Part shown: piece after piece, positions 24,556 through 33,610 of the stretch
How positions within the stretch are numbered: the first letter of the stretch is position 1
Layout of the letters: every line of letters starts with the position of its first letter
NCBI GenBank assembly: GCA_047638815.1
Contig: JBLIMR010000004.1
Coordinates: 1-64,000 of the forward strand
Source of the DNA: JAJRRH01 sp047638815
GTDB lineage: Bacteria > Bacteroidota > Bacteroidia > Flavobacteriales_D > JABDKJ01
Reading direction: 5' to 3'
Length of the DNA stretch: 64,000 nucleotides
Program-made: the position numbers and the translations under genes
Notes under the pieces: model-generated
Database searches by the model: none
Told to the model about the DNA's origin: nothing
Seen by the model: only the letters and a program-made list of their open reading frames with translations

Positions 24556-25791
24556 ATGAAAAACAATAAAAGTGCATTAGTTTTTATATTTGCTACTGTC
24601 CTCATTGACATCATTGGGATAGGCATCATTATACCTGTCATTCCAGCTTTAATCAATGACTTAAGTGGCATGACCCTCAACGAAGCTGCGGAAATTGGCG
24701 GGTGGATGATGGTCTGCTATGCTTTGATGCAATTTTTATTTTCACCAGTACTGGGAGAATTAAGTGATCGTTTTGGACGCAAACCCATTCTGCTTATTGC
24801 CCTCTTTGGACTAAGTATAGATTATATCATCCAAGCTCAAGCACCTAGTATTTTTTGGTTATTTGTAGCTCGTTTTTTAGCAGGAATAACTGGTGCGAGC
24901 CATACCGTAGCAACAGCCTATATTGCAGATATAAGTTCCAAAGAAAATAAGGCTAAGAATTTCGGTATGATAGGGGCCGCCTTTGGTCTTGGCTTTATTA
25001 TTGGACCAGCTATTGGAGGGATCTTTGGAGCCATTGATATCAGGTTGCCTTTTTATATCGCAGCCGGTTTGGCATTCGCGAATTTTGTTTTTGGGTTAGT
25101 TTTCGTTCCAGAATCCTTGACAATTGAAAACAGAAGAAAGATAGAATATAAAAAGATGCTTCCTGGTGTTTCTTTATTCAACTTAGGTCAATACAAATCA
25201 TTTGGATTGCTCCTCTTTGCGCTCTTTCTCGCTAATCTTGCTGGACAGGCGTTACCCTCTACATGGACCTATTTTACGATGGAAATGTATGGATGGAATG
25301 AGGCTGAAGTGGGATACAGCTTGAGTGCTGTAGGATTTCTAGTTGCCATTGTCCAAGGACTTTTGGTTGGTGTTTCTGTCAAGAAATTTGGTAGTATAAA
25401 GACGGTGAAAATAGGGTTCGTTTTTTGGACGATAGGCATGTTCCTTTTTTCAGTAGCGACTGAGCCATGGATGATCTACGCCTTTCTTATTCCATACTCA
25501 TTAGGAGGAATTGCTGGTCCAACGCTTCAAAGCATGCTCTCAAATCAGATGTCAGATAATGAGCAAGGTAATCTTCAGGGCAGCATTACCAGCATGATAA
25601 GTATAACAACTATTATTGGTCCTTTATTGGCTTCTCAACTCTTCTATGTCTTTGGAAATGCTACAAGTCATTTGTATTTTCCTGGAGCACCATATTTAGC
25701 AAGTGGTATAATTTTCTTAGTCGGTGCCTTTATTGTTTTCTTTGCCCTTAGCAAACTAACTTTCTCCGATATAATTACTGAAGATGAATAG
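24556..25791 (+). CDS. Tet/TCR-type MFS exporter
   Basis: A 411-residue, 12-helix major facilitator. TetA-like marks are FIFATVLIDIIGIGIIIPV in helix 1, motif A LGELSDRFGRKPILL after helix 2, FVARFLAGITGASHTVA, and GFIIGPAIGG (motif C of antiporters). The second half includes LVGVSVKKFGSIKTVKIG. This subgroup includes tetracycline exporters but many members have other, unknown substrates. The following GNAT gene overlaps its end by 8 nt, so they form an operon. Confidence 0.88.
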   Translation: MKNNKSALVFIFATVLIDIIGIGIIIPVIPALINDLSGMTLNEAAEIGGWMMVCYALMQFLFSPVLGELSDRFGRKPILLIALFGLSIDYIIQAQAPSIFWLFVARFLAGITGASHTVATAYIADISSKENKAKNFGMIGAAFGLGFIIGPAIGGIFGAIDIRLPFYIAAGLAFANFVFGLVFVPESLTIENRRKIEYKKMLPGVSLFNLGQYKSFGLLLFALFLANLAGQALPSTWTYFTMEMYGWNEAEVGYSLSAVGFLVAIVQGLLVGVSVKKFGSIKTVKIGFVFWTIGMFLFSVATEPWMIYAFLIPYSLGGIAGPTLQSMLSNQMSDNEQGNLQGSITSMISITTIIGPLLASQLFYVFGNATSHLYFPGAPYLASGIIFLVGAFIVFFALSKLTFSDIITEDE

Positions 25792-26320
25792 TGAAGTAAC
25801 AATAAAGAACAACGAAGTTCTTCTCATTAGAAAAGCAGTCGCACAGGATGCCGATAAGATGATCGCTCAATTGAAAATGGTTGGCGATGAGACACAATTC
25901 CTTTCATTTAGTGGTGAGGAATTTGTTGCTACAGTGGAAGAAGAAAAAAAAATTATAGCAGATCATAACGATTCCGATAATCAAATAATGATCCTAGGAA
26001 TAATTGATGACGAAATAGCTTGTGTTATGAATGTCATGGCAAGTCACAAATCTAGATTAAAACATGTTGGTGAATTCGGTTTGTCAGTTTCAAAAAAACA
26101 TTGGAATAAAGGTGTTGGAAGAGCAATGATAAACTACACCATTGATTGGGCAAAGGAGAATGAGATCCTTAAAAAACTTAATCTTCAGGTAAATGTTACT
26201 AATGTCAAGGCCATAAAATTATATGAGAGCCTAGGCTTCAAACATGAAGGCAGACAAGCTATGGATATATATTTGAATGGAGAGTATCTTGATGGGATTT
26301 TGATGGGGATGGTTCTTTAA
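25784..26320 (+). CDS. GNAT-family N-acetyltransferase
   Basis: 178 residues. Acetyl-CoA site: EFGLSVSKKHWNKGVGRAMINYTIDWAKE (about 100-128), then LNLQVNVTNVKAIKLYESLGFKHEGR, the hallmark of RimL/RimJ- and PhnO-like acetyltransferases. Overlap with the MFS exporter suggests coupled expression; a resistance pair (modify and export) is possible but not shown. Confidence 0.86.
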   Translation: MNSEVTIKNNEVLLIRKAVAQDADKMIAQLKMVGDETQFLSFSGEEFVATVEEEKKIIADHNDSDNQIMILGIIDDEIACVMNVMASHKSRLKHVGEFGLSVSKKHWNKGVGRAMINYTIDWAKENEILKKLNLQVNVTNVKAIKLYESLGFKHEGRQAMDIYLNGEYLDGILMGMVL

Positions 26321-26603
26321 GTGAAAGCTAAAAGGAAAAAAGGCATAGTGACATAGTGTTAATTGAAATCGAATTAATTGGGAACATTTCGCAGTTTCAT
26401 TTCTAGGACTACACTTTATTCTAAAAATAGTGCTGTCCCAAAAATTCCATTATCTATGACAATGTTGAGATATTTCATTAAATCCAATGATCTATTCATT
26501 TAGATGTTAGAAAATGTTAAACCGAATGAACTCACACAACATGATCCATATCCCATCGTTTTAAATAAAAAGAATCAGTATCAGCTCACAACTATTCATA
26601 TCA

Positions 26604-26888
26604 ATGTTTGCGCTTCTGATGATTGGTCATTTAATCAATCAGAAAGATTTGCCAAAAGGTTCGGATCAGGAAATTTTACTTGAAAATTCAAGTGAATCAA
26701 TTGATTTTGAACAACATTTTGACTCTTTCGATTTCCCTTTAGGAAAACTTGAGGCAAAAGGCTATGGCAACGCACAAACTTTTGGCGCGAATAGTCATCT
26801 TGGAGATTGGAGCGGCATATGTGGTGGCAACACAGATCTAGGTGATTCTATTTTCTCTGTTGCCAATGGATATGATGAAGATAACTAA
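26604..26888 (+). pseudogene. Remnant of an M23 (LytM) peptidase
   Basis: 94 codons matching only the N-terminal part of secreted M23 peptidases: LEAKGYGNAQTFGANSHLG, then DWSGICGGNTDLGDSIFSVANGY, equivalent to the family's HLGEDWNG.GGGNTDLGDP.Y..A.G. The residue between G and D in HLG(E)D is missing, and the rest of the enzyme, including the HxH zinc ligands, is absent: the frame ends in a stop three codons after ANGY and no continuation is found in any frame downstream to 27.3 kb. A hydrophobic stretch at the start may be a signal sequence. Best read as a truncated pseudogene. Confidence 0.7.
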
Positions 26889-27358
26889 GGATGTTTTTCA
26901 CCTACTGAGTTTATTTAGGAGTGGAGAGATTCTAACTAAAAATTATTTTGAGTTCTTGGAAAGTAACTACCCGTTAAATAATCTACATCAACCCTTCCCC
27001 TCGGATAGTCTATGTCTTCAACATACTTTCTGTGTTAACGAAGAATAATTTACGCACTATCAACGTTGGGGTTAATTAATCCCGAGAACTCTAATTTAAG
27101 GTTAGTTAATGCTGTTGAGTCCTCAAGGGCCAGTTGATAGTCTTCTTTCACATCACTTTACTAACAAAGCATGAAACTTAAAAAAACAGTACCCATGTTA
27201 AGAAAAAAAATTCGCAACATAGTTTTTATAGTGATCATTGTTGTCCCCACTGACTTGAAGTAGGAAACATAAAATTAAATGTAATAATTAAAAGATTGAA
27301 TAATCGATCCGGTATGAGAATCTCATTGTATCCAATACCATACAGGGAGATTAATTAT
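26889..27358. other. Intergenic stretch without a recognisable gene
   Basis: About 470 nt with only short frames. A 22-codon frame at 27195 (hydrophobic, MLRKKIRNIVFIVIIVV...) has no support. Taken with the truncated genes on both sides this looks like decayed sequence. Confidence 0.5.
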
Positions 27359-27400
27359 AAAAAAAGACACTACTGTGCCTTCACAATAGTGTCTTTTTTA
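27359..27400. terminator. Strong bidirectional terminator
   Basis: An AAAAAGACACTA arm pairs with TAGTGTCTTTTT around an inner TGTG...CACA pair, with A and T runs at the ends. It lies downstream of the OmpA lipoprotein gene on the reverse strand. Confidence 0.8.
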
Positions 27401-27415
27401 AAGATCTTAATACCA

Positions 27416-27475
27416 TTAAAGTTTAAACGCCAACCTAACTGAAACGTTCACAGCTCTTGCATCATTGAGGCTTTT
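27416..27475 (-). pseudogene. Possible C-terminal remnant of an outer-membrane barrel protein
   Basis: Directly after the OmpA stop codon, in the same frame, 19 codons read KSLNDARAVNVSVRLAFKL and then stop. The ending (alternating residues, final F-x-L) resembles the last beta-strand of Bacteroidota porin-like barrels and lies just before the terminator, where a gene end would be expected. It is short, so chance cannot be excluded. Confidence 0.3.
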
Positions 27476-28345
27476 TTACTCAGGCTTCTGCTCTAAGATA
27501 TCGAAGAACTCTTCCAACTTAGGGAGAATAACTATCCTCGTTCTTCTGTTTCTTGCCTTACCCTCAACCGTTTCATTAGGTTCAAGAGGTACATATTGAC
27601 TTCTTCCTGAAGCAATCAACCTTGAAGGATCAACGTTATAATCATCTTGCAATACTCTTAAAACTGCAGTTGATCTCTTAACACTAAGATCCCAGTTGTC
27701 TTTGACGCAATCAGTACTTATCGCATCACTATCCGTATGTCCTTCTACCATAACCTCCATCCCAGGTCTTGATTCTACTACAGTTGCAACTTTACCTAGT
27801 ATTTCTTTAGCTCTTGGTAATACTGTTGATCCTCCACTAGCGAATAAAAGGTTGTCAGACAGAGAAATGTAAACCACCGTTTTTTCAACCTCTATCTGTA
27901 TGTCATCATCTTGGATTCCAGCTTGTAATTCTTTTTTCAAATGAAATGCTAAGGCAAGATTTATGGAATCTTTCTTTGTCATCGCCCCACGAATACCATT
28001 GATATATTTATCTTTTTCACTCAATTGAGTAATAACACTCTTAATATTATCAGAAGCTGACTGAGTTAATACTGTAAGATTCTCAACTTGTTGCATCGAC
28101 TGAGAATTTTGCTGCTTTAGCGATTCGTTTTGTTGTTTTATTAAAGCCAATTGCTCTTCCAATGCTATTACTCTTCCATCTCGTTTTGCCTGGTCTAATT
28201 GACATTTCTGAAGACTCACAGTAGTAACCGACAATTCTTCCTGGCACGTGTTGTACTTACCTTCTACTTCAGTAAATTGTTTTTTCGAAACGCATGATGA
28301 TAACACCAACATTAAGGCGGCTGAATAAAGCAATAGATTTTTCAT
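27476..28345 (-). CDS. OmpA-family lipoprotein with coiled coil
   Basis: 289 residues. Lipoprotein signal MKNLLLYSAALMLVLSSC with Cys18 as anchor. Residues about 20-110 form a coiled coil (EEQLALIKQQNESLKQQN). The C-terminal OmpA peptidoglycan-binding domain has YISLSDNLLFASGGSTVLP, VMVEGHTDSDAI, WDLSVKRSTAVLRVL and RLIASGRSQYVPLEPN..EGKARNRRTRIVI, complete with the Asp and Arg that hold meso-DAP. It tethers the outer membrane to peptidoglycan. A TAAATTTG box at 28376-28369 (reverse) may be its -7 element. Confidence 0.92.
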   Translation of the reverse strand: MKNLLLYSAALMLVLSSCVSKKQFTEVEGKYNTCQEELSVTTVSLQKCQLDQAKRDGRVIALEEQLALIKQQNESLKQQNSQSMQQVENLTVLTQSASDNIKSVITQLSEKDKYINGIRGAMTKKDSINLALAFHLKKELQAGIQDDDIQIEVEKTVVYISLSDNLLFASGGSTVLPRAKEILGKVATVVESRPGMEVMVEGHTDSDAISTDCVKDNWDLSVKRSTAVLRVLQDDYNVDPSRLIASGRSQYVPLEPNETVEGKARNRRTRIVILPKLEEFFDILEQKPE

Positions 28346-28496
28346 TGTAAGGGATGTTTTAGTTTTTACAAATTTAAAATAAAAAGAACTGAAGATCCTA
28401 TTTTGCCTTTAATATTAGGCCAAGTTATTAAATGCTTTCTTAAAAAAATCGTCTCCAATCGTTACATTAAAAAACTCTGGGCTAGAGCAGACCTAA

Positions 28497-29236
28497 TTAA
28501 AAATAATCAACACTATCAATGTTCCAATATTCAGAAGGATTTTTCTTTCTGTCTTTTTGGAAAGTTTTGTTCATATTACTTGCATCACTGAAAACCAACT
28601 TATTAGATGTCTGTCCTACGGCTAATGAACTTTTTAACAACAACTGTTCTGCACGTGTTAAACGAATTTCAAGTATCATTTTTTGTAGGCTCATACCTGT
28701 ATGTTTCTATATAGACACCAACATAGTTAGGGGAAAAGTGAAATTTGGTGGAAACATTCTTTAAGGATAATTGTGAGTTATCGGAGATGTTCTTTCTAAC
28801 CCATGATAACAGTTCCATTAACCTATCTTTCTCAGCGTGTCTAACAGATACAACACCGACCTGTTTCATTTTAATACTCATGTACAGAATCATAAGTATT
28901 GCTCCAAATAATTCTAGAATAAGATTCCGTGAATGATGACCTTGATTCTAAAATTCTTCATGGAGAATATCACAAAGCTTAGACTTATAATTTATGTCTA
29001 TCTCAATACTTATTACACTTTTAGTAAAGAAGTCAGTCAAATACAGATTCTTCATGAAATTTTCTTTCCTCCCTTATTTTAAATTATTTAATTCCTTCTC
29101 TGCAAATATTTGTTCCGTAAACTTAACATAGGTGAAATCAGTTTTGTCATTTATCTGGAATGAATACTTGTCCCAAGGAGTAATTAGAAAGATATCCCCC
29201 TTCTAATACTTCATGGAACGGTCATTATCATTATTT
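28497..29236 (-). pseudogene. AraC-family transcriptional regulator, decayed
   Basis: Read on the reverse strand, a complete AraC-type regulator can be traced. The N-terminal cupin is 29236 to about 29099, with KGDIFLITPWDKYSF and FTYVKFTEQIF; a central helical part follows (CDILHEEF, then LILELFGAILMILY). The first HTH is WVRKNISDNSQLSLKNV..FHFSPNYVGVYI; the second is MILEIRLTRAEQLLLKSSL..FSDASNMNKTF....NPSEYWN. In-frame stops lie at 29203-29205, 29074-29076 and 28948-28950, and a frameshift near 28695 separates the two HTH halves. It cannot make an active protein. Confidence 0.85.
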
Positions 29237-29454
29237 AGCCCTCATCCTGAATTAATCAATATTAATTTATACTAATTATGTGTCAAATTTCCCTAACCCA
29301 ATGTTCTAGTGCTAGATGAAACACGTTAAGCGACTTTGCACTAATTTTTCTTTTCGTTTTTGCCAATTCATGTTTTTTATAACAAAAAAATTTTTATGTT
29401 TACAACAACTATATCAGCAAATTTTATAATTTCACAATAGTTTAACTTCTACCC

Positions 29455-30384
29455 ATGAAAGAAAACTTATTTCTCTTAAGAATTTTATTGATTATCACCG
29501 TACTGTCCAACTATTCATGTGAGAACAAAACCGATCAGGTTGCAAACATTGAATTAGTTGAAGATGAAAAAAACATAAGTCACTGGCCAAATGATCAGCG
29601 AATGGTAATTAATATTACAGTTGATTTAAGTTCTGAAGATTCAGATCTCAAATCTGAATTCAAAAACAATAAAGATAAGGAAGCCTTACATCTACTTTCC
29701 TGTCAAAAAGAACTTTCTAATCTAATGGAGCTTCTTAAAGAGCATTCCATTCGTGTGACAACAATTCTCAAGCCAGACAAATATTGTACTAATTCATTTA
29801 TTTCTGATGAGCTTGAGAAAAACCGACATGAGATTGCTGGCTTCTATACGGACGAGGACGGTGAAGTTGAATCATTCTTGAGTCAGTATACATGTGATTC
29901 GACTAAAAAGGACCAAGTAGTGCATGGATTGTTCGGAAAATCTATTTCTGAAGTTGTTGAGCATAACCTAAATGCTAAAGAGAATAACCTAAAATATTGG
30001 TCAGGATTTTTAAATAATGATTTCCCACAGAGATTAGGAGATTCAACAGATCACATAATCATGATCCCTTCCCAAAGGTTAGATTTCAATGCAAGTAACG
30101 AAAGAAGTCAACTAAGAAAAAAGTTTGTCAATACTTCTCATCTTATCTCGGTTTTTGACAATCTTTATGCTGAGGCGGAAAACACAAGAATAATGATGGG
30201 TGTGGTATTCTCAAATGACAAAGCATCGATCAAGGCCCAAATGGAAACGCTGGAAGATTTCATAGTCCATGCTAAAAAACACGAAGGGGTTGTGTTTATG
30301 AAAAATATTGACATCGCGAGGCTGGTTGAATTTGACCCCGACACACCTGAGCTAATACCAATATCTTTAGATAAACCACTTTAA
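29455..30384 (+). CDS. Lipoprotein with NodB-like deacetylase fold, catalytic residues lost
   Basis: 309 residues. Lipoprotein signal ending NYSCENK. The body follows the plan of cytoplasmic/secreted polysaccharide deacetylase-like proteins: HWPNDQRMVINITVDLSSE (first strand), LMELLKEHSIRVTTILKPD, ELEKNRHEIAGFYTDEDGE (family GHEIaxHgx), and HAKKHEGVVFMKNIDIARLVE at the end. The TFDDG and HxxxH metal motifs of active deacetylases are absent. It may therefore be a binding protein or a decayed enzyme. No functional neighbour is adjacent; the fold call is by eye. Confidence 0.5.
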   Translation: MKENLFLLRILLIITVLSNYSCENKTDQVANIELVEDEKNISHWPNDQRMVINITVDLSSEDSDLKSEFKNNKDKEALHLLSCQKELSNLMELLKEHSIRVTTILKPDKYCTNSFISDELEKNRHEIAGFYTDEDGEVESFLSQYTCDSTKKDQVVHGLFGKSISEVVEHNLNAKENNLKYWSGFLNNDFPQRLGDSTDHIIMIPSQRLDFNASNERSQLRKKFVNTSHLISVFDNLYAEAENTRIMMGVVFSNDKASIKAQMETLEDFIVHAKKHEGVVFMKNIDIARLVEFDPDTPELIPISLDKPL

Positions 30385-30585
30385 TTCTAATGAATGCATC
30401 TGCTTTTTGCAGTTATTTCTTAAAGGTACATTTCCTCTAATATCGCCCGCCTAATCTGTGGGTGACAATGTCTGTTTACAGATAATAAATCATGCTTAAA
30501 TTGAAGTTTGCTGCAAAGAGAATTACGCGGCAGACATAACCGTAAGCCGTAAAGACATGAAACACTTTATAATAAACTTCACTTC

Positions 30586-31698
30586 CTATGAGAACACTGC
30601 ATCTCCATCTCCAATTTGAATATCAAAATTTGAGAAGTCTTGAAGGTTATGTCCTAAATTTCGATGAGCAAAAACTGAAGAATGAAATTGTTTTTTGAAA
30701 AGAAAGTAGAATCCCTTTTCATTCAATTTCGCTATTAGTTTTTGATTATAACAAGTGACATATTTAACCTTATGTCTATTGCATAGATTCAATATAATTT
30801 GACTTAGATCTTTGTATTGCTCATCATTTACATAAATGTATGGAATCGTCAATCTGCCTTGGTTAATATTAATCATAACCAATCCGATCACCTTTTTATT
30901 TGAACTATTTCTTAGACAATAGATTCGAGATTGAAAAGATTCTGAATATGTTGAAAAGTGATATTTCGCTTGAACTACTTTACTTTTCTCATCCGTACCG
31001 ATCCATGGATAACTCCTTATCCATTGGTGCTCCTTCTCCCCTCTTCTAAAGAGTTCCGATTCTTTATTTCTTTCTAAAAACTCAATGTGATCATCTGCGA
31101 ACTGATCTATTTCCTTTAGTTGACAATTGCTCGATTCAAAGGGTTTGTCTTTAGCAAACCTAATATCCGCTATGGCGTTAAAAATGCTGTCCGCGACACC
31201 CAATATCCCGGATATCCTTTTGAAAACATTCGACTTTGGGATCAAAAGCTCTTTTAAACTTAACCTTCTATAATAACGAATACCTTCATGCGACTTTATG
31301 ATTTTATATAATCCTGTTTTATCGTAGAGTTTTTTAGAATTCGGAGCGTAGTTTGCAAAAAGCAATTGATCTTCCCAATCTTTCAATACCTCATCTTGAA
31401 GCAAAGTGGAAAGCCCCTCTCTTCGCCTGTTTTCAGCAACCCAACTACCACTAAACCAGGCCACTTTTTGCGCTTTGTTATTTATGAAAATTTGGTCAAC
31501 AAGAACACTCCGATATGCAATAACATCATGATCATCATAGATCATGTACAAGACATTATCAGTTCCGGAAGCTCTTGGATTATTAACATAAGAGATAGCC
31601 CTCGATGGAGAGATTGGCTTATGAATCAGTCGATCATATTCTGCCGAATTGACAAAAGACAAAAGGGATGAAAGGTTGATTTTTTTTATCTCAAACAT
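30586..31698 (-). CDS. GNAT-like acetyltransferase, two-domain
   Basis: 370 residues. The first about 150 contain a GNAT core: IAYRSVLVDQIFINNKAQKVAWFSGSWVAENRRREGLSTLLQDEVLKDW, with the R-R-x-G-x-S/G acetyl-CoA loop. The second part (about 190-350) has KVIGLVMININQGRLTIPYIYVNDEQYKDL and may be a second, weaker GNAT-like lobe, as in Eis- or FemAB-like tandem proteins. The substrate is unknown. It stands alone and converges with the NodB-like lipoprotein gene. Confidence 0.6.
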   Translation of the reverse strand: MFEIKKINLSSLLSFVNSAEYDRLIHKPISPSRAISYVNNPRASGTDNVLYMIYDDHDVIAYRSVLVDQIFINNKAQKVAWFSGSWVAENRRREGLSTLLQDEVLKDWEDQLLFANYAPNSKKLYDKTGLYKIIKSHEGIRYYRRLSLKELLIPKSNVFKRISGILGVADSIFNAIADIRFAKDKPFESSNCQLKEIDQFADDHIEFLERNKESELFRRGEKEHQWIRSYPWIGTDEKSKVVQAKYHFSTYSESFQSRIYCLRNSSNKKVIGLVMININQGRLTIPYIYVNDEQYKDLSQIILNLCNRHKVKYVTCYNQKLIAKLNEKGFYFLFKKQFHSSVFAHRNLGHNLQDFSNFDIQIGDGDAVFS

Positions 31699-31869
31699 TT
31701 ACAATTGAAACTACTTTTAAAAATAAAACTGATTGCCTACTATTTTATCAGTTAAGTAGGTTCTATTACTAATTACCGTCAATTTTGTTTGCCTCGACTT
31801 TATCAACAGGCTCAGCACATCGCCTAAAGGGTGCAAAATTGACTGCGTTCTTAGAAATCATTAGCGCAT

Positions 31870-32430
31870 TTAATTGGAAATAGGCACACTAATTTTAGTC
31901 TTATCCCAAGATAGACTAAGATTCAAATCAGGTGATTCCTCAAATGCAATCGTGAACTTTTCTTGTACGGCATTTGTGTTTTTTACAGGCACTGTAACTG
32001 CCAAGACATCTTCTTCGCGAACTCGAGCAGTTTCCGATCCACCACTTGATATAGTTACTCCCCAACCAGGAATGTTTTTGTTAATTATGACTATCCAAGT
32101 ATCCTTGCTGGGTATCGTCCAAAGGGAATATTCTCCAGCTGCAAGATCTTTATTCATAATCTTAATCGGGGTTTTGCAAGTAAACTTGGTTGGCTCGTTG
32201 GCTCCGGTTCTCCATACTTTATTGTATGGTACAAGTTCTCCAAAAATTACACGATCCTTCTTTGAGGGACTGCTATATAAGACTGATATATCCATACCAT
32301 TCGCATTGTATGATGCCGTCTGTTCTGGGCTATGTTTTTTTGTTGCCTTCTTCGCCATTGGTATTCCTACCAATACGCCAAGAATTAGGACCACTCCCAA
32401 TGTTATTAAGGGCCATTTTAACTTTTTCAT
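31870..32430 (-). CDS. DUF2911 domain protein
   Basis: About 186 residues. N-terminal membrane anchor (WPLITLGVVLILGVLVGIPMA), then the DUF2911 domain: VLYSSPSKKDRVIFGELVPY, KVWRTGANEPTKFT, AAGEYSLWTIPSKDTWIVIINK and FTIAFEESPDLNLSLSWDKTKISVPI. The function of DUF2911 is unknown. ATG at 32430 is chosen: a TAGATTTG -7 box at 32462-32455 (reverse) lies over the alternative TTG start at 32457, so transcription should begin after it. Confidence 0.82.
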   Translation of the reverse strand: MKKLKWPLITLGVVLILGVLVGIPMAKKATKKHSPEQTASYNANGMDISVLYSSPSKKDRVIFGELVPYNKVWRTGANEPTKFTCKTPIKIMNKDLAAGEYSLWTIPSKDTWIVIINKNIPGWGVTISSGGSETARVREEDVLAVTVPVKNTNAVQEKFTIAFEESPDLNLSLSWDKTKISVPISN

Positions 32431-32537
32431 GTTGTGCTGTTTTGTGTGTTTGTTCAAATCTAGGAAAAATAATGGATTTTAGAAATAAGTGGTAATTGGA
32501 TCTTTTTTCTGAGAAGTTCAAAGAATCAACAGAACTA

Positions 32538-32587
32538 AGGTTCCTGAGCCTGTCGAAGGGCCGGCCCTTCGACAGGCTCAGGAACCT
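32538..32587. repeat. 50-nt perfect palindrome of the CCTGAG..TCGAAGGG repeat
   Basis: The two arms, 32538-32562 and 32563-32587, are exact reverse complements without a loop; each contains TTCCTGAGCCTGTCGAAGGG. The same unit occurs singly at 3411 and 7353. It lies between the DUF2911 gene and the LexA-like locus. Confidence 0.9.
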
Positions 32588-32655
32588 AGCTATTGGCAAT
32601 AATTATTAGCCCAATCAAATCGTCATTCAGAACGAAGGTTTCTTATTGGTATTAC

Positions 32656-32811
32656 CCCGATAATTTTGACGAGATTCTTCACTACACTTCGTTTCGTTCA
32701 GAATGACGTCCTTCGATTTACGTTTTCTCGTTTACATTCGTTGACTGATGCTCTTTGGTTGACGTCATTCTGAGGGAGGAACGATCGAAGAATCTCGTCA
32801 GAATTATCGGG
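32656..32811. repeat. Palindromic element A (downstream of the LexA-like gene)
   Basis: Outer arms begin CCCGATAATTTTGACGAG and end CTCGTCAGAATTATCGGG. Inside, TCAGAATGACGTC pairs with GACGTCATTCTGA. It is the first of three related elements (A, B, C) beside the LexA-like, Pol IV and DnaE genes. Its inner part is longer and less structured than in B and C. Confidence 0.8.
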
Positions 32812-32832
32812 TTGCATCAACTTTCAATTCAC

Positions 32833-33609
32833 TTAATTAACCTTCGCTTGTATCTCCTGCATCTGAATTTGCATTCCGCGCATCATTTGCATGATACTTT
32901 CTAGGTTCAAATCTTCTTGATCATAATCTTGTAGATCGATCTTACAAGTAAATTCCCAAAGCTCTAAGACATCTTGGAGATGCACATCGTATGGATTATA
33001 CTGCTTATTGTCAGATTGTAATTTAATCAAGCCATCCTTTATGCGTTCGGTATAAATTCTTTTATAACTCAAGCCATCATTTCGGGTCACCACAATATAG
33101 GTTTGCCCATTGGTGACATCTTGTACATCCTCCAGGTACTTTGCAACAATGAATGCCCCTTCCCTAACCCAAGGTTCCATCGAATCTCCCTTTATAGGAA
33201 AAGCACGATGTTTTCCTACAGGTAAAAACGGCAATCTCATCTGTGATAAATTGGATATGTATTCCGGGTCTGCATAGCCTTCGAGATAACCTGCAGAAGC
33301 TTTAATAGGAACAACTTCTATGACATTCTCATTGTCTTCATTGATTAAGACTGGAAATAAAACTCTATGGTTACCGATCTCAATAAATCCATCTTCCTTA
33401 GAGCGGGTGAGGTCGTTTCTGATCAGCGCATCTATAGGCAGTTTAAACTGCTTAGAGTACTTAATTAAGGTCTCTTGACTTGGCTCAGCTCTATTATCCT
33501 CGTATGATGCGAGTTGACCTCTTGTCAACTCCATTTCATCCGCCAACGTTTGTTGCGAGACGCTTCTCTTGTTTCTCAGATACTTGATGTTTTGGGCAAA
33601 TTTCAACAT
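32833..33609 (-). CDS. LexA-like XRE/S24 self-cleaving repressor
   Basis: 258 residues from ATG 33609 (an upstream TTG is ignored). Residues about 1-65 are an XRE-type HTH (QNIKYLRNKRSVSQQTLADE, LTRGQLASYEDNRAEPSQETL). The C-terminal half is a peptidase S24 domain: cleavage-site-like IKASAGYLEG, serine motif FPIKGDSMEPWVREG and lysine motif GLSYKRIYTERI. The tail contains a coiled-coil-like segment (ESIMQMMRGMQIQMQEIQA). Such proteins replace classical LexA in many Bacteroidota and control adjacent error-prone polymerase genes; it diverges here from Pol IV and short DnaE genes. Confidence 0.9.
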   Translation of the reverse strand: MLKFAQNIKYLRNKRSVSQQTLADEMELTRGQLASYEDNRAEPSQETLIKYSKQFKLPIDALIRNDLTRSKEDGFIEIGNHRVLFPVLINEDNENVIEVVPIKASAGYLEGYADPEYISNLSQMRLPFLPVGKHRAFPIKGDSMEPWVREGAFIVAKYLEDVQDVTNGQTYIVVTRNDGLSYKRIYTERIKDGLIKLQSDNKQYNPYDVHLQDVLELWEFTCKIDLQDYDQEDLNLESIMQMMRGMQIQMQEIQAKVN

Positions 33610-33610
33610 T

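Noticed and set aside
26842..27048. 68-codon frame overlapping the M23 remnant
   Set aside because: It overlaps the M23-like sequence in another frame and shows no motif.
31874..32482. 202-codon open frame on the plus strand
   Set aside because: It mirrors the DUF2911 gene, which has family motifs, a membrane anchor and a -7 box; the plus-strand product looks like nothing known.
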